From assembly GCA_948567375.1 (NCBI GenBank), contig OX419756.1, positions 56,956,552 to 57,020,551 on the forward strand: a stretch of DNA of 64,000 nucleotides. Direction: 5' to 3'. The translations under genes were made by a program, and so were the position numbers. The stretch is from Lunularia cruciata (taxonomy: Eukaryota > Streptophyta > Marchantiopsida > Lunulariales > Lunulariaceae). Positions 1 through 13,117 of the stretch are shown piece after piece (the first letter of the stretch is position 1; each line of letters starts with the position of its first letter). A model generated the notes under the pieces. It worked only from the letters and a program-made list of their open reading frames with translations. It did not search any database and was not told the DNA's origin.

Positions 1-3000
1 GAATGCTCCATTTTGATCGGACGATCTGTCAAGCCGCTGCTATGCTAGCTCGGATCTCAACGAAACTTATCTCCTCACTTCATTGCACGGCCTTTTCGCC
101 CATCGGCTGGTACTGGTCATCTATCCTCTTTATAAAGACATATATGTATATTTTATGACACCAACCCTTCTCTCGCTTCCTCGTCCATACCATTTCCCTC
201 CAATTCTGTTCTACGTGTCGTCTTGACTTAATGGGAAAATTATTAAATGGTCCCTTCTGGCTCCATTCAATATGCGCTCTTTTCCTCCTCCCACCTCTAT
301 CCAGTGAGTAAGTTGCTCTTTTCTCTCTCATTACTCGACACTAGAGTGATTGATTCGACCCATCTTCGTGCCTGCCCGTGGCTTATCGAAGTCTTCAAGG
401 CTGCCTCACTAACCCAGCTTCGGGGGCAGTTAGAGGTGCCGTGAGTTTGGAACCCAATTAATTTAAATACTTATAACACAAAGCAGCGTTAAGTGCATGT
501 TTGTGGCGACACGTATCGAACTTATAATTCTTGCAAGAGGACATTAACTGCTGATTGCCATAGTTTGGACTACGTTGTACTGTATAGTAGAGCAACTGTT
601 GCCAATTCGCTTGGCATTGCGTTAAACGAAAGCACAAAAATAACAGCCCTTGATTAGTTACTTGGCATGCATCTATAGACGGCATCCACCTTGAAATCAA
701 CGTTGAAATACATTAGCTTGTGGTAAATTCTTATTAACTTTCATATAAAGATGAAATCTAGACGAAAATCAGATGCGATGTATAGTTCACTGGTGCCTCC
801 AGATGGTATACGGTCGCTGTCAACTCACATGCAGCGATCTCAGCGCATGTGGTTTCATTTGGTGTCTAAATTTGGGACTCTTGGATAGCACGCTTGCAGA
901 GCCTGAGACAGACCATAACTTTCCTTGTTTCCTGTCTCTCCTGGTTATCGGGATGTTTAATCTCTCTAGGCGCGTTGTCCCACAATTATGAAGCCAAACA
1001 TGTCTTTCCCTCAGAAGATTAGAAACTCCTTGTGTTCGGATCACTGTTTGGAGCACAAGTTGCAGATAGTTTACGTAATGGAGATCTGTCTTTAGCGTAT
1101 TAATATGACGTCTTTAACAGATAAGAAATACGAAGGAAATCCAAAATTGGAATGGTCAAGCTCCTCTACTCTCGTGTCAGAAAGGAGAACAGTGCCCACC
1201 TCCACAGTCCACTCTCATTGTCAGTGAGTCAGCTCTTCCTCTCTGATCTTTATCGGCCGTAAACTGGCAGGGGGAATTCGAAGCCTTGAACGTCACGCAG
1301 TCAGTCTGACGTGCGTGCTTGCTTCCCTTGATCCCAAAGTCAGTTCGCTGCTGCTGTATTCTGCGTGTCTAGACATGAGGAGATTGAACAATTGTCCCTC
1401 ATTTCCTACTCAAGCAACTTGCTTGGTTGGTCTTACTCACCTAATAGTGAGTGAAGCTATCTCCAACTTAAGTCAAGAGCTTCGACGGAGACAGATTAGA
1501 TTGTCAGCCCTTAGTCTACTCTGAATTGATAGAACAGGGACTGAATGACAAAATGGCTGATTGTGAGTGACTGCATATCTTACAGATCCTGCATATCCTT
1601 CATTTTTCCTGTGAGTGACTGCATATCCTTCATTTTTCCTACGCGGTCGCCTTTTTCTTCATATCTTACAGGCTGAGGGACAATATTTCGATTTTCTACC
1701 GGAGCCGTCAAGTAAACACTTCACGTCAAACATATACATCGAGCTAACTTATCCTCTCTAATTTCCCCGTAACAACATCCTCATCATAACGATCATGATC
1801 TCCTTCCTCTTCAGGCACAACCAAGTGCTCTGGACCTCCCATTGTGGTGTCTTACTCCGCGCTTCTCATTCGACCTTCAATATCGATTAAGATTTTCTCT
1901 TGTTCTGGTTCTTCTCCGAGCTTCTTCTTCTTTTTCGTCGCACTAACACCACTGCAACTGCAGTTGCTTGTTTCCGGTGATCGAAATTTGCCACCGCTGG
2001 ACTGTATGGGTACTCGGAGAATTTGACAAAGCAGCGCTAAGAATTGACTAACTGGGCGAGAGCAAATGCAAATTGTTGTAGTGTCAGCAAGGTCGTGAGC
2101 AACTTTTATTGGACGCCCTGAAAAGTGCGCGAGAATCGAGGCAAGAGCACCTTCCACGTGGTTACACGTGGTGCCATGATTTATCCACCGTATATTGGTG
2201 TGCAAGAAATTTAAATTGCAGTAGTGTATTTGTCGGTACAGTTGACACCCACGAATTATAAAGTCTCTTTATTAGTCTGAGAAGGATTGAGGCTATCGAC
2301 GGTGTTTGTCATATCCACGCCATAATCTGGGGGTCTCTTCGAGGAGGCCGTTATGATCTGACGGCTGCAGCCGGTGATCCGGGAAACTAGACGGCCATGG
2401 TAAAGGTGGAGATCGGCTTAAGGGTCGATTAAGGCCAAGGCAGAAGTGAAGGGGGGACAAGAAGGACAGAGATTTCAGAACAGGGCTCATAATGTTGTCG
2501 GCTGGCTGAAGAGATGAGATGAGCGGAGGTACTTCCTTGCAAGCAATCAAAGAGAAAGCAAAGAAAACAGATGTAAAGCATTTGCTGGGTGTTGCTGGAA
2601 TTGTTGGTCACCAGAACTGGAGAAATGGCAGCAACTTCGGTGCTCTGTGATTGTGTGCTGACTACGGATGATGGGAAAAACTCCAAATCGTTCCAAGTGC
2701 ACAAAAGAAAAAGTGAATGCTGGACCCGTCGCTTCCCTAGGACCGGTTCAGCTCAGCAGGGACAAGAGTCTTTTTTTGCTGTCTTATGTTCCAAGCCTCC
2801 AATCTCATGCAGTCCAGTACTGTAGGTTAGATTTCACTTCTGAGCACGCCAATGCATTGCAATGCCTTGCCTTAGGTTGCGTTGGGACTCGGTTGATCGA
2901 CGAGGAACGCAAGTGAAGTTCGCACGGGTACCTGAGAACTACTATCGATGGTAATAAGGTGAATAGTACACGGAGTAACTGGCCGATCAGGGCCCGCAAT

Positions 3001-6000
3001 ATAGACATAGATGTACATGAACTCAAAGATTGAGGAGGAGACTTTAGCAAGTGTACATTCAACCCAAGTACAACAAATGATTCATGCGAACTTAGGTCCA
3101 CAATCCACCGCCTGATGAATGTGATACACGAGACCGACCGTAAGACTAAGGGAGGTCCGATCAGGAAATGAATTCAATGGGTAATCACTTTGGATTTAAT
3201 ATCTTATTGAAAGGGAAGAGATATTGCTTTGGACGAACTGGTGTTCTTAATTCTGCATGGATAAGGTGACCTACTCTTGCTTCGAGCCGATCGGTGACAG
3301 TGATTTATACTACGGTGGAAGATTTCAAAGGACCCAACGACAAGCAAAATCTTAGAAGCTCCTGCGTTGTTGGTGAAGAAAAGCTTTCGAGAGCACAAAG
3401 AGCAATATAAACTAGACAGAAAATTGTCGTATGACGGTACGATGGATGGATGCGTGGATTAGAACTTATGAAACAAGCTTCACCTAATTTTAAGCTTCAC
3501 CCAATATTGTCCGTAGAGCTGTAGACAGCCCAGGGCTCGGAAACTGTATCCGCTGAAGTCGGCAAGGAGGACACGAAACTGACTCTTGCTTTTGCCTCCA
3601 CATTGGAATGAAGTGCGGTCGGTGAGGAGGAGAATGGTGCCGAGAGATTTTGGTGAAAGGGAAACAAATCTTGAGGTCCTCAGAATGTTGGAGGGGATCA
3701 AGCTGAGGGAGGGGCACCTGTCTGGAATGAGTAAGTAGGCAAGTGAGTGGTGGGTGTCAGAAGCTTTAACGGGATGGACGCCAGCAGCTACGAGACCCAC
3801 CAAAGGCGAAGCACCGGAAATGCTGATCAAATTTGTGGAGCCAGATTAGATTGATCATACGGTATACTGCCAACGTTAAGTCGACGACTCTACAGTAGTC
3901 CGTCCTATCACTATGGGTGGCTGGATGGGAACTAACCGGCGGTGACCCGGGAACAAATTCAAGTAAGAGTGGCCTGGAAGATGAAGTGCAATGTTGAAAA
4001 CCAAAGGTTTCAGCATCGGACGGGGCATAAATTGAACGATGATAATGTTGGCGAGAGTGAGCATTTATTGCAAGGTGCATGCATGGAGGAGATGAGAGTC
4101 GTTGGATTGCGGTTTGAGGGGGCGTGATGACATGCTTACGTCGTCAAGTCTGAGAATCGTCAGGAGAAAGGCGGCTCCACTACTGGATCACCCTGTGTAT
4201 TTACCTCGTCATACAATTTGTCTCCCATCCGAGATCTTCAACCGAGGAGCTCCAAGAGGACGCCAATCGGAGTGAGGATGAGAGAGGTGGGGAGGCAATG
4301 TGCGAAGAAAAGAAGAAGTGGAGAGGAGATTTTAGATAGAGAGAAGTCCTTGTAAGGTTTTGTATCAAGTGTGTGAAGTTTGCTCTATCTCGGAATCTGT
4401 GGTCTGTAAACCCCGTGGAAAGTTCCAGAGGCGCCCATGATTGGGATCCAGAGGTCCCTATAGCGTAAGGAGGGAGAGGTAGCTGCCTCCCTCGAAGCGA
4501 AGGAAGCTAAGGGTAGGGCAGGAACTACTCCTGTGCTACTCGAGTCGAGAGCTCCTCGTCCTGTACAGACCCGGTTCAAGAGTGCAGGATAGGGACAGTG
4601 GTCAGCAAGCTTGACCTGGCAGATCTCCAGAAGGTGGGCGTGTCTACTAGAAATCAACCTATCAAACATTGCTTGCAAAAGCAAAGAAAACTCAGCCGTC
4701 CTTCCCATCCCATCCTGCTGCCCGTGGCTTGGTTGTTGTTGATGCCCAACAATTCAGCTATCACCGAGTGGCCTGCTGGCTTTGCTTCAGGCGATGGTCA
4801 GAGTCTCCCGGGAGAAACTGTGCACGCGCAGTCTAGGCTCTTACCTTGCAATTTCTGTCGTCATGGGAAGCCTGTTGGGTGGGGTGGTACAATGTTCAAT
4901 TTCCTCTGTTGAAACGCATAGAACTTAACATTCTGAGGGGGTCCTTCAACCTCAGCACTTTTCTGTGCTTACGCCCCAAAATATTCGCTTTGTCCTACCA
5001 TGGAATCATGATTACTTGTGGCATCTTTGAGCTTACATGGTAGGCAACCTTCGCTTTGTGCTCTCCTGTCGGCCTCCAAAAACGTGACTTCTGTGCAATA
5101 CTTGCGATAATTTCCCACGTACCCATCTCTTTTATGACCATAGACAGTTATACTTTGTTCTGGTGCTGGCTTCTGAAGTTCTGGTGAGTCCAAGTCAAAG
5201 ATGCCTCACAATAACACTCATACCATCTTCTGTTCTGCTCCTTTTTGCAGGCCCCTCTGCGCGAACTTTTCTTCTGAAAACCATGCAATTTGGCCAGTCA
5301 GAAGAAGACTATGATCTTTTAGAAATTCTAGCGACGACAATACCACCGCTTCTGAACTCCTCTAGAAGTTCAGATTCTATTTCTTCCTTCCTTGAGTATG
5401 CACTATCTGTGAAAATCGACAATAATTAACGAATGAACCAAGCTCTAGTGTATATCAGGCCAGCTCACAAATTGTCTGGTACTGCTAATTGCAGTATTAT
5501 GATTATTTCAGTCCTTCGAAGATTTACGGTCCCTTTCTTAGACTAGTCTGAGAGCTTTATTATTTCAGGTTATATTACAGCACATACGAAAACGAACTGG
5601 CAATGTAGTAAAATCCACACATTTTTTGAGTTAACACTTTCCAGTCATTATAATGGGCTGGATAATGTAGTAAATCTTTTATCGTTTCTCTTAAATTTCA
5701 CCGAGGTTTTCTAAGCTACTGACAAAAAGATCTGCCAGTATGTTCAAAATTTGGCACACGGATTTTATTGCATATGTTGTTCAGATTGATTGAACACGCA
5801 GATACTATCAAAGATCACCCTCTGGTCATTTATATTCTGAGCCATACCACCATTGATAGAGCTCCTTTGGCCTTTTCTTCTTTGTGGGGTAAATCCATCC
5901 TGGGGCCTCGTGAAGCATGACGATCTTAGCCTTGCGACTTAGGAGAACGTTAAACGCTGCCTATACCTTGGATCCACCGAAACTTTCCCCCTCAAACGCG

Positions 6001-7062
6001 CTGGCAAGAGAAAACTGACATAAACACAATCATGACGGGGCTTCTGCAGTAGGGCATTTTCAAGAGCGCTGCGGAGATCATGGGCGAACAAGCATTCAGG
6101 TATGGTGAGCTCACTTGGCAGAATTCATCATACGACAATTCTCCATCCAACAGTTATTCCAAAGCCGGCTTTCATTTGAAAATTTCCGGAGGACACCGTG
6201 TACCGAGTTGGATGTCCATTCAACTCTTAAGACTCTCAAGAAGACTTCAAGAATTCTACGATTTTGAAAGTACCAAGGATCTGCCAACAATTCTAAAGCG
6301 TCACGTAAACTTGATTAGGTCAAAGCCACATTCCAGCATCAAAATAAGCCTAATGAACGATTCTACCGTTTCTTTCTATCAGTCACTCGACTCATGACGC
6401 AAACCCATTCACCATCCAGTGATGCTTACGGAAACTGACTAAGCAAAGGTGAAATGTTTTTCAAGAGACTCCAGTCAATATGCCCAGGGAATGCAATTTG
6501 TAGTAGAGATTTTATTCCATACATGAGTAAGAACAGACAGGACCGCTGAGAGCCGGGCATCTATCTCCTTGAGACCCGGTGGGGCGGCACAGTTCGCCGG
6601 CTGCACCACAAAAGGGGGCCACGCAGAAAACTACCTTTCTCTGCGTTCCACAGCAGCAGATTATCAGGCCGTCCCAAGATTCGTTAGCTTCTCATTTCGT
6701 ACCGAGAAATTGCACTCCCTATCAGGGTTAGTGTTTAATCAAATGGGATTAAAGACTAACCACGTAGGAAATATTACTCAAGGGATTTCTGCTACGGAAC
6801 TAATCTTGCTCTCTAATCTAGTTGACGAATTCTAATGTTTCTGTACACACAGGAAGATTACCTATAATTCGCGGTGAGCGACCGTTCAAAGGATTGCCTC
6901 ATCTAGACTATGTTCATGTAGAAATGCGCCGAGTCAAGAGATTTAGAGTAAGGAAGTGACAAGCGTATGTGGAAGCACTACCATTAACTAAGGTCAAAAA
7001 CTAAACTGCCAAATAGGCGCATTTCTCAACGTCGCTGTCGGAAATTCACAATCCCCAGAAAT
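1..7062. other. No recognisable gene (7 kb)
   Basis: I searched both strands and recognise no protein family, RNA gene or complete transposon here. Open frames are short (at most about 120 codons), overlap on opposite strands and show no conserved motif. Visible details are a local duplication near 1565-1640 (a phrase reading gtgagtgactgcatatc occurs twice) and, at 1625-1651, a short match to the dispersed 3'-tail repeat described elsewhere. The stretch nearest 7062 would be the 3' flank of the MYB gene. Confidence 0.5.
1625..1651 (+). repeat. Short 3'-tail repeat fragment
   Basis: The sequence matches only the last 27 bp of the tail unit, ending CTACGCGGTCGCC. This is what a severely 5'-truncated insertion would leave, but a chance match over so short a stretch cannot be excluded. 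Confidence 0.45.
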
Positions 7063-9914
7063 CTAGAAGTCCCACAACAAAACTCGGCTCGGACCACCTC
7101 CTAGATCCATGTTAACATTGCTGCTTTCATTGTTCCGCAAGGTTGTTGGATCACCCAACCACAACTGATCTGTAGGCTTTGAAACGTGGTTTCCATAGAC
7201 ACCACCGGTGTGATGGCCATGGGGTCTAGGCATTGATGCACCTTGCTCCATGTGCGCTGCAATAAAGCGCTCGATGAGACGCGGAGATGCGGACGCTAAG
7301 TTCCCAAGGAGATCCTCAGAGATTCTCGCGTTCACCAGCGACTGCCCAATTCCTAGGTTGAAATTTGCACAGGGATGACCGGAATGTAACATTTGTAATC
7401 CCTGATTATGATTTATTGCCCGGATAAGCTCATGGCTGGCGATGCTCGAAGTAGTTCCATCTGGTCGAGCTGCGTTCTTATTGAGGTGGAAGAAGTCTCC
7501 TTTGCTTTGCAATATGAAATCACCGGAAAGATCAGGGCCCTGATATCCTTCACCCTGATGCCCCGGTCTCCCAATGGCAAGGTTTCCAAGTACAGGTAGT
7601 GTCGGAGAGAGTCTGTTGCTGCTGTTGCTCGTCGACAGCGACCTGACAAGAGGATTTCCGTGCAGCATGGAACTTTGCTGGCATAAAGCCTGACTAGGCT
7701 GCTGATCGTGGGAGTGGGATGAGCCCTTCCCACCACCGCTTAGCCCCTTCTCCGAACCAATATTTTCGCCGTTGTCAATTTGCTGCACATGAGGACTAAC
7801 AATTTCCGGGTTCACTATTTCTGGGTCGGTGAACCCGCCACTCATATCTGAAAAACTCGCACTCTCCGCGTACATTTCCTCCAAGGACATATCATCCATA
7901 GCTTTCGAGTGATACTCTCTAAGTTTTCTGCCTTCGGGATGCTGATCCTGCGAGTCAGTGTAGGGCTTGGCACACTGCCTCACGGCCTTGCTCAGAAGAC
8001 TGTCGCTGAAACACCTTCGTGCCGCTTGCTGATTTCCAGCAAGGTCCAACAAGATCTCTGAAATCGGTTTGTGAGTGACTGGATCAATGCCCATGTCACA
8101 CAGTTTTTTCTTCAACCGAGTATTCCAGTGATTCTTGATGTCGTTGTCCGTTCGCCCCGGTAGCCTAGCCGCAATGAGTGACCACCTGCAAAACAAAAGC
8201 ACGTCAATGAGTAACAATGGCAACCAATTGCGCCTCCGTGAAAGTCGGACCTTGGAGAAATGAACGCCATCACTGACGTGAACTTCACAGTGCTTCGCAG
8301 TCCCAGCCCAAGTTCGTCGTAACTAAAGCGAACAAACCTCAAGCAAGCGCTTGATAACCGGAGATTACAATCTAATTCGGTTTACTGGCCAATTCCTTGA
8401 TGCTTGAAGATGACCTGCTTTGTGAGCCCGTGAAGTGCTGGCAAACAGACGAAAACCTGAGGTTTTCGTGGAGAAAGTACCTGCTTCCGAAAGACGCATG
8501 AAGATCCACTATGAGCTTCTCCTCCTCGGGGGAGAAGTTTCCGTGTTTGATATCGGGGCGAAGATAATTGGTCCATCTCAATCGGCAGCTTTTACCGCAT
8601 CTCTGCAGGCCTGTACCATGAAGACATTTCAATATCGTCAAGTTCAGAGCGGCCCCGGAGTGAAGACGTGAATTACGAACAAGACCGCATCAAGGTTCTA
8701 GAAAACTCAAGAGTCGCGAAAACTGTTGTCGAAGGTTGCAGTAGCTTAAATCAAGTGTAGCGTAGAGTTAGACCTAGAATCGGCTCCTTCTAGATAGCGA
8801 CATGCTTCCAACCCCGTGATTCTTTGACACATTGTTAATAGAACGACACTAGCCTTGAGCAAAAATGTGGGATTATTATTCCACTGCCGTAGGTCAGGAC
8901 CCACCGACCTACATATCACTTGAGCTCGCGAGATGAAACTTGTAAAGCTTCATAAGTTTCAGAATACGGTATCCACAGACGGTATCAGCTCGATCTACGC
9001 TGCTCTACTGTTCATGACCTGATCTCTACCTTGGTCAAATTGGTAATGTGATCACATCTCGTCAGACGATACATTGAGAGTTGGAATCTACATTAAGGTA
9101 AGCGGCCACCAACAGTGTGAACCATATTTCTAGGCCACCGTGACCTTTCCTAACAAGATCCTCACGGTCTCAAGGAAACTTTCGAAGGCCAAGGAGTGTG
9201 TGGGAACAAGCACCTGTCATTGATCTCATTAGTCTGAAGGTTAATGACTTAGGGCCCGAGCAGAAAGGTGGAGTCTGGACTTGAGAGGATACAGCATTAG
9301 GCCGACGAACGAGAACGTTCTGGTGGTGTGGGACAGGTTCCTGAACGACAAAATTGTTCAAAACGTCTGACAGTGGCAGGAGAATATCACATCATCCGGA
9401 AAAGAAACGAGGACGATAGACAATCGTTAGGCCTCGAAACTTTCCAGTTTAACTTTTGTCCTAATGTGCTTTTCACAACGCTGCAGCATGTGAAATACAC
9501 CTTCGAACGGACTCCCAACTTTGAAGTAAAGAAGAGATACATGTAAACGTGATGAACCACGATGACTCATGAAGGTTTTTGACGCGGGTCGACTATATTG
9601 GTTGGCGGACTAGGTCTTAAATGAGTCAAGGGAGCCGCCAACCGCAACTCAATATGCCCTTGTCGCCTGAGGCCAAATCTGCCTGGAAAGTCGTTGAAAA
9701 CAGGTGTGTAGCGATGGCATCTTTCTTCCTTACTGCTACTTTCAATCGAAAAAATATCCACACGGGGCTCAAAAGCGAACGTACCTGCTTTGCGCCCCAC
9801 GCTCCGCCAGTGACCTGTGCCATGAGCCTCTATATACTTTCTCAACTTCTCATCCTCTTCCGTAGTCCAGGCTCCCTTGCGAAGGTCTTCGCAATCTTTC
9901 ACAGACCTGGTCAT
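7063..9914 (-). CDS. R2R3-MYB transcription factor (MYB80/MYB35-like), 3 exons
   Basis: This gene encodes a predicted nuclear DNA-binding transcription factor. Exons are 9914-9785, 8610-8481 and 8185-7063; joined they give 461 codons including the stop (460 residues). Both introns are GT-AG and sit at the classical R2R3-MYB sites, one within the codon after R2 'GRKA' (phase 1) and one inside the R3 Arg of 'FGSRW' (phase 2). R2 has Trp16, Trp36 and Trp56 with 19 residues between them. R3 has the usual Phe69 in place of the first Trp, then Trp88 and Trp107. 'GLQRCGKSC', 'LRPDIKHG' and '[11 protein letters not shown]' are intact, followed by 'GIDPVTHKP'. From memory of Arabidopsis, this combination is closest to MYB80 and MYB35, which act in tapetum and pollen development. 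A role in sporogenesis is only an inference. The C-terminal 330 residues are low in recognisable domains and rich in Ser, Asn and Gly, and end in LLWDF. The start Met gives a short 13-residue leader before R2, normal for the family. I see no stop, frameshift or missing key residue. Confidence 0.93.
8186..8480 (-). other. MYB intron 2 (295 bp)
   Basis: The donor reads AG|GTACTT at 8480 and the acceptor TTTTGCAG|G at 8186, in the minus-strand sense. The intron splits the Arg codon of R3 (phase 2), a position conserved in most plant R2R3-MYB genes. Its acceptor is preceded by a T-rich tract. Confidence 0.9.
8611..9784 (-). other. MYB intron 1 (1174 bp)
   Basis: The donor reads GCAG|GTACGT and the acceptor TGGTACAG|GC in the minus-strand sense, splitting a Gly codon in phase 1 just before LQRCGKSC. 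The intron is long for this family. I see no open frame or transposon within it. Confidence 0.88.
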
Positions 9915-12360
9915 CCTGTTTGTCTGGGTTTGGAAGATGGTAAGGATTGCAATGCTCTAATCTGTGTACGTACTACTAGTCAACCCGATGAACTTTGAGC
10001 AAACGGTGATCTCTCCTAGGGTCGCTTTCAGGTGATGTGGGCTGTGTCTTGTATATGCATTACAAAATAGGGATTAGGAGTTCGGATAATTATCAGAAGG
10101 GCTAATAATGAAAGGAATTCTAAAGAAGAGGTAGAGCACAGCGCTAAGTAGAAGAGCGGATCTTGAGACTCGAATGTTAAAAAGGAAGGGAATGCGTCGA
10201 AGGGAAGACCAAAAGAACTCTGCACATGGGGGACTGCGTAAGCAATTGTCACGAGCTTTGACAAATTACGAAACTTGGACCTCTTATTCTCAAGAAGTGT
10301 CCCACTTGGCGCGAAGCCTATCGTTCAACTTCCACGGCAATCAGTCCAATACCCATTTTTGTCGGTGCTAACTTAACTGGTCGATGTCCAGCCTTCCTTC
10401 GGCTTCGGTGTAGGAAGTTTGGTTGCAAGAGAGGAGATATCCCGCTGCAAGTATATGCTGTCCACCGTTGATATCGTACGAGCTTCAAGCGGCATCAGAG
10501 GACGGTACAGGTAACTCTCTCGTTTCTCACCGAGAAAACTGCACAACTCACCGACACTCAATTTGAGCAAACGATATTCACTCCAAGGGTAGAGTCCGAA
10601 TGACCGGATGTTCCTGAGTCGCCCTTATGTTACAGTGGTCACACACCGGCTAACTGAGTCCAAGACAGATGATATGCCCATTCCGGATGCAAGTGAAGCT
10701 TTGACAGTGTGAGCTGATAGGTGTCTGGCACGAAACTGTGTAACCAAGTGAGGTGATCCTAATGAGCAGTTCACTTGTTCCGATACTTTCAGAAGAGTGG
10801 TGGTAGCAGTAGAGGAGCAGTCAAGATCTGCTTCAATGCTCGAAACAAGGAAGCGTCGAACCAGGTTGTGGTTTCCCGGGTGTACACTGGGAACACAGCA
10901 CGTGCACATGCATCAATGCCTGTTGGCACAAAATCTTTTGAAGTGCAACACCTCCTTGCTTCACGCACACAGTGACTGCACTCGAACAATCCGCTCCTCG
11001 TCTCTCTTCGCTACAGGGCAGGCTCCTCCAACAGTGACAAGATCCGAAGAGGGCACCAGCTCATGATCAACAGCTACAGTAAAAGTACTATCGGGACGGA
11101 GTGCACAGAGATCAGATGAGTAAAGAGGCACCGCTGCAGTAGTAATAGTGGTGGGAAGAATGGAAGGAGCGAGGTGCAGCAGGTTAAATAAGATGGGACG
11201 GGATGGAATGAGATGGAATGGAACGGGAGTTGGATAGATAGGAGAAGAAGCCAAGGAAGCAGAAGGAAAGTATGGCTTCTCAGCGCGTTCGTTTTCTATG
11301 CCTTTGAATCCCTTCTCTCTCGCACCACCTGTCCTTGCTGTCTGTCTGTTGCTGCGCAGAGACTTGCCCAGGCCTTCCGAGCGATGATCCTTTCTCAGCA
11401 GTAGACGACGCAGAAACTCTTCCGATGCCCAATCCTTCTTCTCTGTGCTACTACGGTATCAGAGAGCATCCGCCTCCCCTCTGATCAATCTCTCCCTACC
11501 TCCCTGTCCTTCCACCGCCTCGCCCGCTGCCATCCTCTGCTGCGTGCACACACTCCCAGTCCCAGGCCTGCCTGCACACTCTCTACCTTTGCCTGCATAC
11601 ACCTGCTCCTATCCCGGAACGCTGCCTGTACTCCCTACAAAAGACGAAAAGACTCTCCTGGTACGCACCATCGCCTACCTTTGCTTTTTCTCCTCCTCTT
11701 CCTAAGCACAGCTCCCGATGCCCTTCCCACCACCGTATTCGTCTCTTTCTACTTCTCTCACAACCTGATATACGTATTAACTGGAGACTCTATGTATATG
11801 TTGAATGTCTACAACCTCCAAATACCAATACGACGAAGGAAATTACAGTCCCGGGTATAGCGCAGGCGTATTCAGCGAATTCTGCATTCATAATTCGACA
11901 GAGTTGCGGTGCACATTCCGCATCGTCCGAGTTAAGGAAATGCGCGGAATACATCTGAGTGATATGGGCACCACGCAGGACATCCATGTAATCCAGATAA
12001 TACGACGCCGTCGTTCTTCATACGGTAACTAATTAAAAGCAACACCATGGGAAAGCACGTTCAAAACTAATCGAAAGACGAGGATGAGTCCGGGCACACT
12101 CTAACGGTCCAGAGTTGACGGGCGGTAAAAGCTGGAGAGAGCCCTCACCGGCAGGGAGAGAGAAAGAGAAACGGCGGCCGGTAAAGCCAAATGTGGAATT
12201 GAGAAGAGAGAGTGCAGGTCCACGGGCGGCGCCGTACTACAAACGGGTCAACCCAGTCAACCCTGCTCGGACCCGGGCGAGTAAGAGAGCAGAATCCGGG
12301 CGAGGGCGGGCGGCCCGGTCACTTGAAAGAAGAAGTACTGAATTGTTTGACCGTTGACCG
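9915..12360 (-). promoter_or_regulatory. Probable MYB leader/promoter region
   Basis: This is the upstream flank of the MYB gene and contains no recognisable coding sequence. The part at 11270-11710 is strongly pyrimidine-rich on the plus strand, so GA/purine-rich in the MYB sense, as in many plant 5' leaders. Positions 11190-11230 hold irregular GGAAT/GGGAC-type repeats. No TATA box or transcription start can be fixed by eye. Assigning the region to MYB is an inference from orientation and distance. Confidence 0.35.
12246..12359. promoter_or_regulatory. W-box cluster (four cores)
   Basis: Four W-box cores TTGAC[C/T] lie within 114 bp: two on the minus strand (GGTCAA at 12246-12251 and TTGACT as AGTCAA at 12255-12260) and two on the plus strand (TTGACC at 12347-12352 and 12354-12359). 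The first pair points toward the second pair, within a GC-rich stretch. W-boxes bind WRKY factors. Whether this cluster serves the MYB gene 2.3 kb away is unknown. Confidence 0.4.
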
Positions 12361-12804
12361 GTGTGTGCATCATCATCTCCTCTCGATGAATGATATGCGC
12401 ATCATGACGGGCACATCATCAGAAGACTCAGGGGCCCCCTGGGGACCCGCCATGGACGTCATAAGTGAATCTAGCGGATTGTTAAGTTAAAGAAAGCCTC
12501 CCCTGCCATTAGCCTGTCCAACGGCTCTGTTATTTTAGCGGGTGGGACCGCTCTCCGCTATTTCTTCCTCCTCCTTGCTTACTTAGCTGCTTAATGCGCA
12601 GTCGCAATTAGAATCCCAGAGATGGACTTAACTTTGGCGCTTCGACTGAACGGCACCCCAAGTTGGCAGAAAGACTTAGCAGTACCCAAGGATCTGACGT
12701 GGGCTTAGCCAGTCCGCGCTGGCACTGGTATTCAGATTTTGCTAGATTTTCCTCTGGTAAATATTTCTTATCACGTAAAAGTAAGTTTAACTTAAACGGA
12801 AAAT
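12361..12804. other. No recognisable gene
   Basis: Intergenic sequence between the W-box cluster and the end of the retrotransposon. No motif or family was recognised. Confidence 0.4.
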
Positions 12805-12892
12805 GGCAACCGCGTAGGAAAAACGAAGGAGGGGAAGACCCCATCAAGCCTCACAAGGGAGAGACAAAAATGGTAACAGGGGCCCAAGCCCC
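12805..12892 (-). repeat. 3'-tail unit at the end of copy A
   Basis: The minus-strand tail ends the element. On the plus strand it reads GGCAACCGCGTAGG through GGGGAAGACCCCATCAAGCC to AAGCCCC. It continues directly from the 3' UTR of copy A. Confidence 0.75.
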
Positions 12893-13117
12893 TATAGAGT
12901 CTACATGAGAAATCTGCCCCACCGCACCTAAGATATCCGAGCTATGCAAGTCGTACGGTCTACACTCAACTGGAGCATCCGAAGAAACATCACCTAATGT
13001 GATTGCTCTCCTATGGATTGCACCAGCCACAACCCTCTATAGAGCAATGGACACACATTGTCTAAAATATGATACAAAGTATGAGAGTAAAAGTGGTAAC
13101 TCCTGAAACTTAACATG

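Noticed and set aside
12115-12357. Arg-rich 80-codon frame
   Set aside because: Arises from purine-rich, GC-rich promoter-like DNA; low complexity, not a protein family.
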